Positions 8,097 to 14,931 of a stretch of DNA of 52,500 nt are shown piece by piece. The DNA is taken from contig MPNL01000012.1 in NCBI GenBank assembly GCA_002239005.1, forward strand, positions 1 through 52,500, in the 5' to 3' direction. Position 1 is the stretch's first letter. Every line of letters begins with the position of its first letter. Origin of the DNA: Truepera sp. bin119 (lineage in GTDB: Bacteria; Deinococcota; Deinococci; Deinococcales; Trueperaceae). The notes under the pieces are model-generated. The model was not told where the DNA came from and searched no databases. It worked only from the letters and a program-made list of their open reading frames with translations. The position numbers and the translations under genes were made by a program.

Positions 8097-10331
8097 CTAC
8101 TTCTCGGGCCCGTCCAGCAGCCGCTCGCCCGCCCGCTCGGAGCGCACCAGCACCGTCCCCATTCGCCAGGTGAGGTCCTGGCCGAGGAGGTGCCGGACGA
8201 AGGCTGCGCGTACCTGCTCGACCCCTGAGACCTCAAGGCGCTCACCGAGGCGGTCGGCAAACGAAGGCCTGCCGTCGGTCCCCCCGGGTGTAAACCAGCG
8301 CCGCAGGGTCTGCTCCCCCACAGTCCAGACGACCTCGTGAACGAGGGTGCGGATGCGGACGCCGGTCAGGCCAGCAGCCTCGGCGGCGGCGGCGATGGCA
8401 GGGCCGCCGGCGGCGCCCCGGTAGATATCCTCCTCGGCCGCGCGCAACCCGGCGAACAGCTCCGCTGGCAGGGCCCCCGCTGGCAAGAGGCGGTGGAGCC
8501 GCTGTGTGTTCTCGGGATCCGGTTCGATCACGACCAGGGTGCCGGCAGCGGCGAGGAGCGGGACGACCGCCGCGAACAGCTCCGGCCCCGAGCCGCGCTT
8601 AAGCACCCCACGAGCGAAGATCACGTCGAACCGCAGGGCCGCCTCAGACCGCTGGACGACGAGGCGACCGACATCCCCGAGGGGCCCGGAGAGGACGACC
8701 GGTCGGTCGAGCCCGTCGAGTCGGTCCGCCAGCTTAAGCAGTAGTTCGGCCTCTTCGGGGGTCTCGGTGACAGCCCAGATCTGCCCCTCCGGGGCCCGCC
8801 GCAGGCCCTCCCAGGTGAACAGACCGCTGCCCGCTCCCAAGTCGAGGAGCAGGTGGTGCCGGAGCACTCCGGCGAGTTCGAAAGCGGTATCGCGGATCGC
8901 CGCCAGTCGCTCCCCTGCCCTGGAGGTAACCTGCGCCAGCCAGCTGTCGCGCACCCGGTCGGGCGGGCTCAGGGTGAGGATCTCACCGGGACCTGAGTTG
9001 CCGCGCTCGAGCAGCGCCGCGAGTTGGACCTCGCGCCGCCTTAAGACCTCGTCGCGGACGGTCCGCTCGTGCCCCTGCCCGGTCGGCTGATAGAACACGC
9101 GGCCCTGGAGGGGGCCAGGGAGGTACTGCTGTGCCACCCAGTGGTCCCGGTAGGCATGCGGGTAGAGGTAGCCCTGCCCGTGCCCGAAACCTTCGCTGTC
9201 GCGGCTGCCGTCCCGGAGGTGGGCGGGCACCTCGGCTTCGCGCTCGTGGTGGACGACCTCGAGCGCGTCGAAGAAGCCGAGGGTGCTATTGCTCTTCGGG
9301 GCGGTAGCGAGGTGGAGCGCCGCCTGCGAGAGGGCGAAGCGGCCCTCAGGAAGGCCCACATAGTCGAACGCCTGCGCCGCCGCCACCACCACCCCGAGGG
9401 CACCCGGGTCGGCTAGGCCGACATCCTCGCTGGCGAACACCAGCATGCGCCGGAAGATGAACCTGGGGTCCTCCCCAGCGTAGACCATGCGCGCCAGCCA
9501 GTACAGAGCAGCGTCCGGGTCGCTGCCCCGGAGGCTCTTGATGAAGGCGCTGATAGTGTCGAAGTGGGCGTCGCCGTCCCGGTCGTAGAGCACCGCACGG
9601 CGCTGGATGCTCTCCTCGGCGACCTCGCGGTCGATGTGGATCGCTCCACCCACCGCCAGCGTGGTCTCGACGGCCAGTTCGAGGGCGTTGAGGAGAGCCC
9701 GAGCATCGCCGTTAGCGACGTTCACCAGATGATCGAGGGCGTCCGCATCGAGTTCGACGCGGCGATCGCCGTAGCCCCGCTCGCGATCAGTCAGCGCTGC
9801 GGTCGCCACCTCGAAAAGCTCCGCCTCGGTGTGGGGCCTGAGCCGGAATATGCGGCTGCGGCTCACCAGCGCCTTGTTCACCTCGAAGTAGGGGTTCTCG
9901 GTGGTGGCACCGATCAGGACCACGGTACCGTTCTCCACCCAGGGGAGCAGCGCATCCTGCTGCGCCTTATTGAAGCGGTGCACCTCGTCGATGAAGAGAA
10001 TGGTGCGGCGCCCCTCGAAGTCGAGTCGTTGCCGCGCCGCCGCCACCGCCTCGCGAATCTCCTTGACGCCCGAAAGCACCGCATTGAGGCTTACGAAGGC
10101 GGCCTCGGTGGTGTTGGCGATGACCCGGGCCAGGGTGGTCTTGCCGGTGCCGGGCGGGCCGTGGAAGATCAGGCTGGCGAGGCGATCGGCCTGGATCGCC
10201 CGGCGCAGCAACCGCCCCGGCCCCAGGATGTGCGACTGGCCGATGAATTCGTCGAGGACCCGGGGGCGCATCCGGGCGGCAAGGGGCTCGGCATCGGTGG
10301 GGCGGAAGAGGGGATTGGAGGTGTCGGTCAC
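8097..10331 (-). CDS. rarA: RarA/MgsA AAA ATPase fused to methyltransferase-like domain
   Basis: Residues 1 to about 430 are a complete RarA (MgsA/WRNIP1 family) replication-associated ATPase. They include PLAARMRPRVLDEFIGQSHI, Walker A GPPGTGKTT (58-66), Walker B FIDEVHRF (113-120), sensor-1 GATTENP and the C-terminal tetramer region ending GQGYLYPH. RarA acts at stalled replication forks. Residues from about 430 to 744 are extra. They hold an S-adenosylmethionine-binding motif I (LLLDLGAGSG, 494-503) and a Rossmann-like continuation (DVIFARGVLKRG, AGTLVVIEPD), then a tail of unknown fold. Fusions of RarA to an 'unknown domain' are known in cyanobacteria; this resembles that architecture. 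The start is GTG at 10331 with no clear ribosome-binding site. There is no sign of a frameshift at the junction, so it is one chain. The role of the C-terminal domain is unknown. Confidence 0.9.
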   Translation of the reverse strand: MTDTSNPLFRPTDAEPLAARMRPRVLDEFIGQSHILGPGRLLRRAIQADRLASLIFHGPPGTGKTTLARVIANTTEAAFVSLNAVLSGVKEIREAVAAARQRLDFEGRRTILFIDEVHRFNKAQQDALLPWVENGTVVLIGATTENPYFEVNKALVSRSRIFRLRPHTEAELFEVATAALTDRERGYGDRRVELDADALDHLVNVANGDARALLNALELAVETTLAVGGAIHIDREVAEESIQRRAVLYDRDGDAHFDTISAFIKSLRGSDPDAALYWLARMVYAGEDPRFIFRRMLVFASEDVGLADPGALGVVVAAAQAFDYVGLPEGRFALSQAALHLATAPKSNSTLGFFDALEVVHHEREAEVPAHLRDGSRDSEGFGHGQGYLYPHAYRDHWVAQQYLPGPLQGRVFYQPTGQGHERTVRDEVLRRREVQLAALLERGNSGPGEILTLSPPDRVRDSWLAQVTSRAGERLAAIRDTAFELAGVLRHHLLLDLGAGSGLFTWEGLRRAPEGQIWAVTETPEEAELLLKLADRLDGLDRPVVLSGPLGDVGRLVVQRSEAALRFDVIFARGVLKRGSGPELFAAVVPLLAAAGTLVVIEPDPENTQRLHRLLPAGALPAELFAGLRAAEEDIYRGAAGGPAIAAAAEAAGLTGVRIRTLVHEVVWTVGEQTLRRWFTPGGTDGRPSFADRLGERLEVSGVEQVRAAFVRHLLGQDLTWRMGTVLVRSERAGERLLDGPEK

Positions 10332-10461
10332 CTAGACCACTATTGTACCGGTCCCGATGTCGAAGTCCCTGATCCACTGGCGATCTCCGGGGCCTCGAAA
10401 CTGTGAGAGAGCAACCTCTACGCTGCGCTCTAGGGGCTTTTCTACTCTGGGTCTCCCCCGT

Positions 10462-10489
10462 CAAGTTAATAAGAGCAGAAGCTATAGCA
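10462..10489 (+). promoter_or_regulatory. possible promoter for Gfo/Idh gene
   Basis: A weak TCAAGT (10462-10467) and TATAGC (10484-10489) pair with 16-bp spacing lies in a locally AT-rich patch about 40 bp before the ATG at 10531. The adjacent rarA gene is divergent, so a promoter is expected here, but the match is poor. Confidence 0.3.
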
Positions 10490-10530
10490 TAAAACCAAGG
10501 ACACGGCTCTTAGAAAGGATAAGGTGCCCC

Positions 10531-11628
10531 ATGAGTTACAAGGTGATCCAGGTCGGTACCGGTGGGCGAGGGAAGACATGGTGTTCGGAGATCCTCCCTC
10601 CCCATATCGAGGATGGGCTTGTCGAGGTCGTCGCGGCTGTCGACCTCGACGCCGGAGCCCTCACCAACGCCCAGGAGTATCTCGGCCTGGCTCCAGAGCG
10701 ATGCTATACCGACATCCACAGGGCCTTCGCCGAGAACCCCGCCGACTTCTGTACCGTGGTGGTCCCCCCTACCTTCCACGAGGACGTGGTCGACGTAGCC
10801 CTGGCACACGGTACGCATATCCTGTCGGAGAAGCCGATCGCCGACACCATGCTCGGGTCGTGCCGCATCGCCGAGAAGGTCGCCCGGGCCGAGGTAAAGA
10901 TGGGGGTGACCATGAGTCACCGCTTCGATCGGGACAAGACCACCCTGCGGAGCGAACTCCGCTCCGGGGCCTACGGGGAGCTCGACTATCTGGTCTGTCG
11001 CTTCACCAACGACATGCGTGAGTTCAACGACTGGGGGGCGGTGTTCCGGCACCAGATCATCGATCCCCTGATGGTCGAGGGCTCCGTGCACCACCTCGAT
11101 ATCCTGGCCGACCTGGCCGGTGCGAGGTGTGACACCCTCTTCGCCACCACCTGGAATCCGCGCTGGGGGAAGTATGGTGGCGACTCGCAGGGGTTGGTGA
11201 CGATGCTATTCGAGAATGGGGTGAAGGCTAGCTACGAGGGGGCGAAGACAAACGCCGTCGGCCTCAACGGTTGGATCAACGAGTACATCCGAGCGGAGTG
11301 CGAACTGGCAACCCTGATCATGGACCGACGCCAGATCGAGCGTTTCCCTCACCGGCCGGAGGAGCGCTCCGTCTACGTGCGCGAGGGAGAGGGGGAGGTC
11401 GTGCCGCTGCTCGAGCAGCGCAAGTGGACCGACGTCTGGTTGGTCGAGAAGTTCATCCGCTGGCTTGGTGGTGGGGAGCCGATGGAGACCAACGTGGCAG
11501 ATAACCTCCAGTCCGTGGCCCTGATCTTCTCGGCGATCGAGAGCAGTCGCACCGGGAAGCCGGTTGCAGTTCAGGCGTTCCTGGAGAAGGCGCGGGAGGA
11601 GGCAAGGCGCTCCCTCGACGGCGCGTAG
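10531..11628 (+). CDS. Gfo/Idh/MocA-family oxidoreductase
   Basis: This 365-residue NAD(P)-dependent sugar-type dehydrogenase starts at ATG 10531 behind AAGG (10521). The longer open frame upstream is not coding-like. The N-terminal Rossmann motif is VIQVGTGGRGKTW, and EKPIADT matches the family 'EKP' active-site signature (Lys of EKP binds cofactor and substrate). The C-terminal domain includes MVEGSVHHLDILADLAGA, where the conserved 'GSHxxD' type His is present. The family oxidises inositols, glucose derivatives and amino sugars. It stands alone and divergent from rarA, with only decayed mobile DNA downstream, so context gives no substrate. Confidence 0.9.
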   Translation: MSYKVIQVGTGGRGKTWCSEILPPHIEDGLVEVVAAVDLDAGALTNAQEYLGLAPERCYTDIHRAFAENPADFCTVVVPPTFHEDVVDVALAHGTHILSEKPIADTMLGSCRIAEKVARAEVKMGVTMSHRFDRDKTTLRSELRSGAYGELDYLVCRFTNDMREFNDWGAVFRHQIIDPLMVEGSVHHLDILADLAGARCDTLFATTWNPRWGKYGGDSQGLVTMLFENGVKASYEGAKTNAVGLNGWINEYIRAECELATLIMDRRQIERFPHRPEERSVYVREGEGEVVPLLEQRKWTDVWLVEKFIRWLGGGEPMETNVADNLQSVALIFSAIESSRTGKPVAVQAFLEKAREEARRSLDGA

Positions 11629-11732
11629 GCCTTCGTTGCGCGTGCCATGTAGTGGGGTGCATCGCCGCCACGGGGTCACGGATGGGACTGACGACCCCCA
11701 TCTGCAATTGAGACGGAGTGGCCGACCTCGGA

Positions 11733-11900
11733 TCATTGATCCCCCCAGCACCGCAGCAGCCAGGCTGCGTGGTGGCGGGTGCAGCCGGTCAACCCCATGT
11801 ACTCCTCAATGATCTGCCCTTTCTTCTTCTTGGACGCCTACCGTTAGCGCTTGGCCATCTGGCTGGCGACCGCCTTCTGCTGCTCCACGGTGAGCCCCAT
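11733..11900 (-). pseudogene. N-terminal integrase/transposase remnant
   Basis: The minus-strand frame from the ATG at 11900 reads MGLTVEQQKAVASQMAKR, then two stops, then ASKKKKGQIIEEYMGLTGCT followed by RHHAAWLLRCWG. It resembles the N terminus of rve-type integrase/transposase proteins ('LT.eqrkaVt...AkRYrrAsKkeKg.iLdE...LTGynR.yA...LR'). Two in-frame stops at codons 19 and 21 and a terminal stop at codon 56 show it is dead. No catalytic DDE region follows. Confidence 0.6.
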
Positions 11901-12004
11901 CTCCTTTGACCTCCGCCGCCACAGTGGCGACATCGTCCGAGTGAGTGTTTCGATGAGGCATCAGCTTGCGTTCGAGTGGATTTTGGATGAGTCAATGCGT
12001 GCGC

Positions 12005-12035
12005 TTGGCGTACAAATTCCTGTACGTAATAATAT
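12005..12035 (+). promoter_or_regulatory. promoter with YefM-type operator
   Basis: CGTACA (12009-12014) and TGTACG (12021-12026) form a perfect 6-bp dyad with a 6-nt centre. It lies between a TTGGCG -35-like box (12005-12010) and a TAATAA/TAATAT -10-like box (12027-12035). The half-sites resemble the TGTACA cores reported for YefM-YoeB operators in E. coli. The yefM-like gene starts 40 bp downstream, so autoregulation by the antitoxin complex is the natural reading. Confidence 0.5.
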
Positions 12036-12073
12036 CAGGAATAGAGAGCCTGAGCCTCAGAAGGCGCACGCAC

Positions 12074-12356
12074 ATGGCGAGTGAACGGATCACGAACTAC
12101 ACCGAGGCGCGCCAGAACCTCAAGTCGGTGTATAGACAGCGTGACCGAGGATCGCGTACCGGTGATCATCACGCGGACGACGGGCGACCCGGTGATCATG
12201 CTGGCCAAGGCCGAGTACGACGCGACGATGGAGACGTTCCACCTGCTGCGCTCACCGCGAAACGCGGAACGCCTGCGCGACGCAATTGCCGATATCGAAG
12301 CGGGCAACGTGGTGCATGCCGACCTCGTCGATGGGGAGATCGCAGAGCGGCAGTGA
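12074..12356 (+). pseudogene. frameshifted YefM-family antitoxin
   Basis: The ATG at 12074 begins a typical YefM N terminus (SERITNYTEARQNLKSV), but the rest of the protein is in another frame (IDSVTEDRVPVIITRTTGDP, then HLLRSPRNAERLRDAI). An extra base near 12130, in the run 'gtgtatagac', explains the switch. Repaired, the protein would be about 93 residues, normal for the Phd/YefM fold that binds DNA and neutralises YoeB. The stop overlaps the yoeB GTG start by four bases (GTGA), the usual coupled arrangement. It could be a sequencing indel, but the toxin is broken as well, so decay of the whole module is likely. Confidence 0.75.
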
Positions 12357-12411
12357 GCCGGGAAGACCCGGCAGCCATCGCGTTCTCCCGGCAGGCCTGG
12401 GCAGGCTACTA

Positions 12412-12717
12412 CCTCTGCACAGTAATTTTGACCGATTGGAACAGGTCGGTTATTGCAAGACCAGAAGATCCTCTGAGGTGACGAGCACTTCGAGACTGCG
12501 GGGCCGTCCCGGAGTGCGAGAAGGAGCCCCAGGCGTTCCAGGCCCGGCAGCATCTGGTGAGCACTCGGCGCGGTGACTGTGAAGAACCGCTGCAGGTCGG
12601 CCTGGGCCGGTGGGCGGCCGTCAACCTTGGTATAGGCATGAATGAACGTCAGAAATTGGCTCTGTCATTCGGTGTACGATCAGGCCGCCTGAAACAGTCA
12701 AAACTACTGTGCAGAGG
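12412..12717. mobile_element. 306-bp MITE-like element with TIRs and TSD
   Basis: Terminal inverted repeats lie at 12412-12434 and 12695-12717 and match at 21 of 23 positions, starting CCTCTGCACAGTA. Both ends are flanked by TACTA (12407-12411 and 12718-12722), a 5-bp target-site duplication. The element interrupts yoeB, and its precise removal restores the reading frame. It is too short to encode a transposase and must be moved in trans, if at all. It carries a decayed small helix-turn-helix gene on the minus strand. Confidence 0.85.
12450..12668 (-). pseudogene. degenerate small HTH (LexA/MarR-like) gene inside the element
   Basis: On the minus strand one frame reads QFLTFIHAYTKVDGRPPAQ, then ADLQRFFTVTAPSAHQML and PGLERLGLL. 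This is a winged-helix DNA-binding pattern like the LexA N-terminal domain. The natural ending (RTPGRPRSLEVLVTSEDLL, stop TAA at 12452-12450) lies in a different frame, so there is a one-base shift near 12505. Another shift or stop lies just after the ATG at 12668. Intact, it would be about 73 residues filling almost the whole element. Small proteins of this kind are familiar from transposon-associated contexts, but I cannot name the family precisely. Confidence 0.55.
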
Positions 12718-12939
12718 TACTACCAGTACTGGATTCAGCACGACCGAACGGTGGCACGCCGGATCGCCCAACTGATCGAGGAGTGCCTGCGGGATCCCTT
12801 CCAGGAGGTCGGCAAGCCGGAACCGCTGAAGCACGAGTTCGCTGGCTACTGGTCGCGCCGGATCACCAAGGAGTACCGCCTCGTATACTGGGTAACGGAG
12901 GACCGGTGCACCGTCGTCCAGTGTCGCTACCGCTACTGA

Positions 12940-13166
12940 ACCGAACGATATGGAAAGGACGAGCCCGTCGGCTTCGTGGTCCTGCAGGTGTGTCTCAGGG
13001 CGCGGGCAGCACGGTCGAACCGAACTGACCGACGACCAGCCCGTTGTTGACCGCCCGCGAGCCGGAAATATAGGCTCCGCGGCACACTACCCTCCCAAGG
13101 GTCATCCATGAAACTCCGTAGATTAAATGCGTCAGAGGGATAATCGCGTTCTCATAGCGTGGTAGT
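12940..13166. other. noncoding gap between yoeB and CRISPR-like sequence
   Basis: No gene is recognised. A minus-strand stretch reads GSRAVNNGLVVGQFGSTVLP and could be the tail of a deleted protein, but it has no clear match and is not called. Confidence 0.2.
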
Positions 13167-13203
13167 CTTCCAACCCAAGCCCCGCTTAGTAGGGGATTGA
13201 AAC
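13167..13203. repeat. solitary CRISPR-repeat-like sequence
   Basis: The 37 bases ending AGTAGGGGATTGAAAC look like one copy of a type I/III CRISPR repeat. They carry the GATTGAAAC terminal signature and an internal CCCC/GGGG dyad (13180-13183 with 13191-13194). I found no second copy in the window and no cas gene. It may be an orphan repeat left from a lost array, or a chance match. Confidence 0.35.
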
Positions 13204-13321
13204 TCGAGCCCGCCCGCAGCCTCGCCGGTGAACTGCCAGAGAGGTGCCTTGACCCCGCCGCGCCGCGAGGTTCACATTCGGTTTCATATTGGCGGTTTCC
13301 AGCCAGCATAGGAGGTGGGTC

Positions 13322-13918
13322 ATGTCCAGACTTCAGACAATTCCGGCGCGAAGCGGGAAGGCTGCCCCGGTTGCCAGGGGCCAGAAGATCAAGGTCGTCA
13401 ACACCCACGGGCAGCAGGTCGTGGACACCTGGGCCTTCGCGCAGCGGGACCTGCGCGAGTTCATGTCGATGGAGCACACCCGCGCAACCTTGACGAAAAT
13501 GCGCCCGGAGGTAGGCGACGCGCTCTATAGCAACCGCCGCCGACCGATCCTGACGCTCGTCGAGGACACCTCGCCCGGCGTACACGACACGCTGATGGCG
13601 GCCTGTGACGACTATCGTTACGGCTTGCTTGGCTGCACGGAATATCACGACAACTGCACGGACAATCTGGCTGCGGCCCTCTACGAGCTTGGCCTGAAGC
13701 CGCCGGAGACGCCCTCCCCTCTCAACCTCTTCATGAACATCCCCTGGGAGGACGGCGACCTTACCTTCGCGGCGCCGGTATCGAAGGAAGGTGACTATGT
13801 CCTGTTCGAGGCCAATCTGGATGTCATCGTCGCCTTCTCTGCCTGCCCACAAGACATCCTGCCGATCAACGGCGAGGCACGCGCGCCGACGGAAGCGCAT
13901 TTCCAGATTCTCGACTGA
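13322..13918 (+). CDS. DUF1989 / urea carboxylase-associated family protein
   Basis: This 198-residue protein starts at ATG 13322 behind a strong AGGAGG site (13310-13315). VNTHGQQVVDTWAFAQRD, EFMSMEHTRATL and LLGCTEYHDNCTDNLAAAL match the DUF1989 family, in which His and Cys residues of 'SM.HTR' and 'EYHxNC' probably bind a metal. Family proteins are found beside urea carboxylase or in guanidine and allophanate degradation; their reaction is not well fixed. No urea or guanidine genes are nearby, and the flanks are decayed mobile DNA, so the gene may have arrived alone. The family call is firm and the role is unknown. Confidence 0.85.
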   Translation: MSRLQTIPARSGKAAPVARGQKIKVVNTHGQQVVDTWAFAQRDLREFMSMEHTRATLTKMRPEVGDALYSNRRRPILTLVEDTSPGVHDTLMAACDDYRYGLLGCTEYHDNCTDNLAAALYELGLKPPETPSPLNLFMNIPWEDGDLTFAAPVSKEGDYVLFEANLDVIVAFSACPQDILPINGEARAPTEAHFQILD

Positions 13919-14457
13919 CCCACCATAGTCGAGTTGTAACACCATCGCCTTGAGGTAGCCGGATTCCGCCGCGTCGGATGCACCAGATGGTCGGGCGTTG
14001 CGCCGGCCGCGCACAGCGCGCAGTGTCAAGCTGGTGCAAGCGCATCCGGTATGTGCCGCTTGTTTTGTTAACCCCGATGGCGCGCTCCAGTAATCGGTAG
14101 CAGGACTACTACGACCAGCGCAGAGCGGTGGAACGAGTCAACAGCCGGTTGGCTGGCGGGTTCGGAAGCCCTGGCAAAGATGCGGCTGCTCGTCCCATGG
14201 CGATGACTCTCATGCTGACGATGGCGCCGATACGCGATGGCGCCTGCTTACTTCCCGCTTGCCTGATGGCGGGTAGCCATCATGTCAATCGGATGAAGTG
14301 TTTAAGGGTATTCTGGTCCACGGGGTACCTCCACACGAATGGGCTTGGTACCCCCATCATTTGTGGACACAGAATTAAACACAAGATACGTTACGCCACC
14401 CATCACCCCTCAGGTTTGATCGCTTCAGTGTCAGCACGCCTGTTCTGATATTTTTGA
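13919..14457. other. intergenic DNA around transposase remnant
   Basis: Apart from the transposase remnant at 14104-14265, no gene, tRNA or array is visible. The last 100 bases become AT-rich ahead of the merR promoter. Confidence 0.3.
14104..14265 (+). pseudogene. C-terminal DDE transposase remnant
   Basis: The frame reads DYYDQRRAVERVNSRLAGGF and later PMAMTLMLTMAPIRDG. This resembles the C terminus of IS4/IS1182-type DDE transposases ('...RRtAVERvnsRL...fG.e...vRGl.KMrl...aLalmLamAl.r'), including the catalytic Glu of AVERVNSR. The expected KMRLLV segment is in a neighbouring frame, so it is frameshifted. The rest of the gene and the ends are gone. Confidence 0.5.
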
Positions 14458-14492
14458 GACACTTGTTTTTATCATTGCTAGTGTCGTATACT
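14458..14492 (+). promoter_or_regulatory. leaderless merR promoter with embedded operator dyad
   Basis: TTGTTT (14463-14468) and TATACT (14487-14492) are separated by 18 bp. The start codon ATG (14500) falls where transcription should begin, so the mRNA would be leaderless. GACACT (14458-14463) and AGTGTC (14480-14485) form a perfect 6-bp dyad with a 16-nt centre filling the -35/-10 spacer. This is the classical position of a MerR-family operator. Confidence 0.7.
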
Positions 14493-14499
14493 GTCCGCG

Positions 14500-14931
14500 A
14501 TGTCGAATGAAGACGATCGAATCGGGATAGACGAGCTGTGTGCCTTGGTGAACCTGCCCCGGCGTACCGTCCGTTACTACATCCAGGAGAGACTCGTTGA
14601 TCGGCCCGCGGGGGCCAAGCGCGGTGCCTACTACACGAAGCGTCACGTTGAGCAACTGATGACGATTCGCACCTGGCAGCGCGCCGGCCTGAGCCTGGAA
14701 CGGATCCGCGAGTTGGTGTCCGACGAGGGAGAGAGCTCTTCTCCCCTGCCGCCGCCACGCCAGCGACGTCCCGGAGACGTGACGTTGCGTACCCACGTCA
14801 CGCTCGGCCCGGGGGTCGAACTAGTGATCGATCCGCAGGAGGCCGGCCTCAGCGCTGAGGCCGTGCGAGCGGTCGTCCGTCGAGCGGCATCACTCATCAA
14901 TGAAGCACGCAAGGAGGATACAGAGAGATGA
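14500..14931 (+). CDS. MerR-family transcriptional regulator
   Basis: This 143-residue protein has an N-terminal winged helix-turn-helix of MerR type (IGIDELCALVNLPRRTVRYY, then KRGAYYTKRHVEQLMTIRTW and GLSLERIRELV). A short linker rich in Ser and Pro leads to a C-terminal region ending VRAVVRRAASLINEARKE. The long dimer helix and metal-binding cysteines of classical MerR are absent, so the signal is probably not a metal. Its stop overlaps the start of the VIT/vWA gene by four bases (ATGA), showing translational coupling. The promoter upstream carries a dyad in its spacer, so the protein likely represses or remodels its own operon. MerR regulators next to VIT-vWA genes are a recurring pair, but their signal is not known to me. 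Confidence 0.88.
   Translation: MSNEDDRIGIDELCALVNLPRRTVRYYIQERLVDRPAGAKRGAYYTKRHVEQLMTIRTWQRAGLSLERIRELVSDEGESSSPLPPPRQRRPGDVTLRTHVTLGPGVELVIDPQEAGLSAEAVRAVVRRAASLINEARKEDTER

Larger units (their letters stand above)
12353..12939 (+). pseudogene. YoeB toxin split by a small inserted element
   Basis: The 5' part (12353-12411, ending AWAGY) and the 3' part (12718-12939, YQYWIQHDRTVARRIAQLIE and then GKPEPLKHEFAGYWSRRI) are two halves of a YoeB/Txe ribosome-dependent endoribonuclease. Removing the 306-bp element at 12412-12717 and one copy of TACTA restores a continuous 91-codon frame reading AWAGYYQYWIQ. The conserved Glu (KPEPL) and Arg (SRRI) active-site positions are kept. The C terminus reads CRYRY where E. 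coli YoeB has CRYHY, so the catalytic His is Arg here. The toxin is inactivated by insertion and may already have been weakened. The upstream yefM is frameshifted too. Confidence 0.88.

Noticed and set aside
9564-10406. 280-codon open frame antisense to rarA
   Set aside because: The opposite strand encodes every RarA motif in order. The antisense product resembles nothing.
12995-14029. 344-codon open frame on the minus strand across the DUF1989 gene
   Set aside because: It is the antisense shadow of the well-supported DUF1989 gene and has no recognisable domain.
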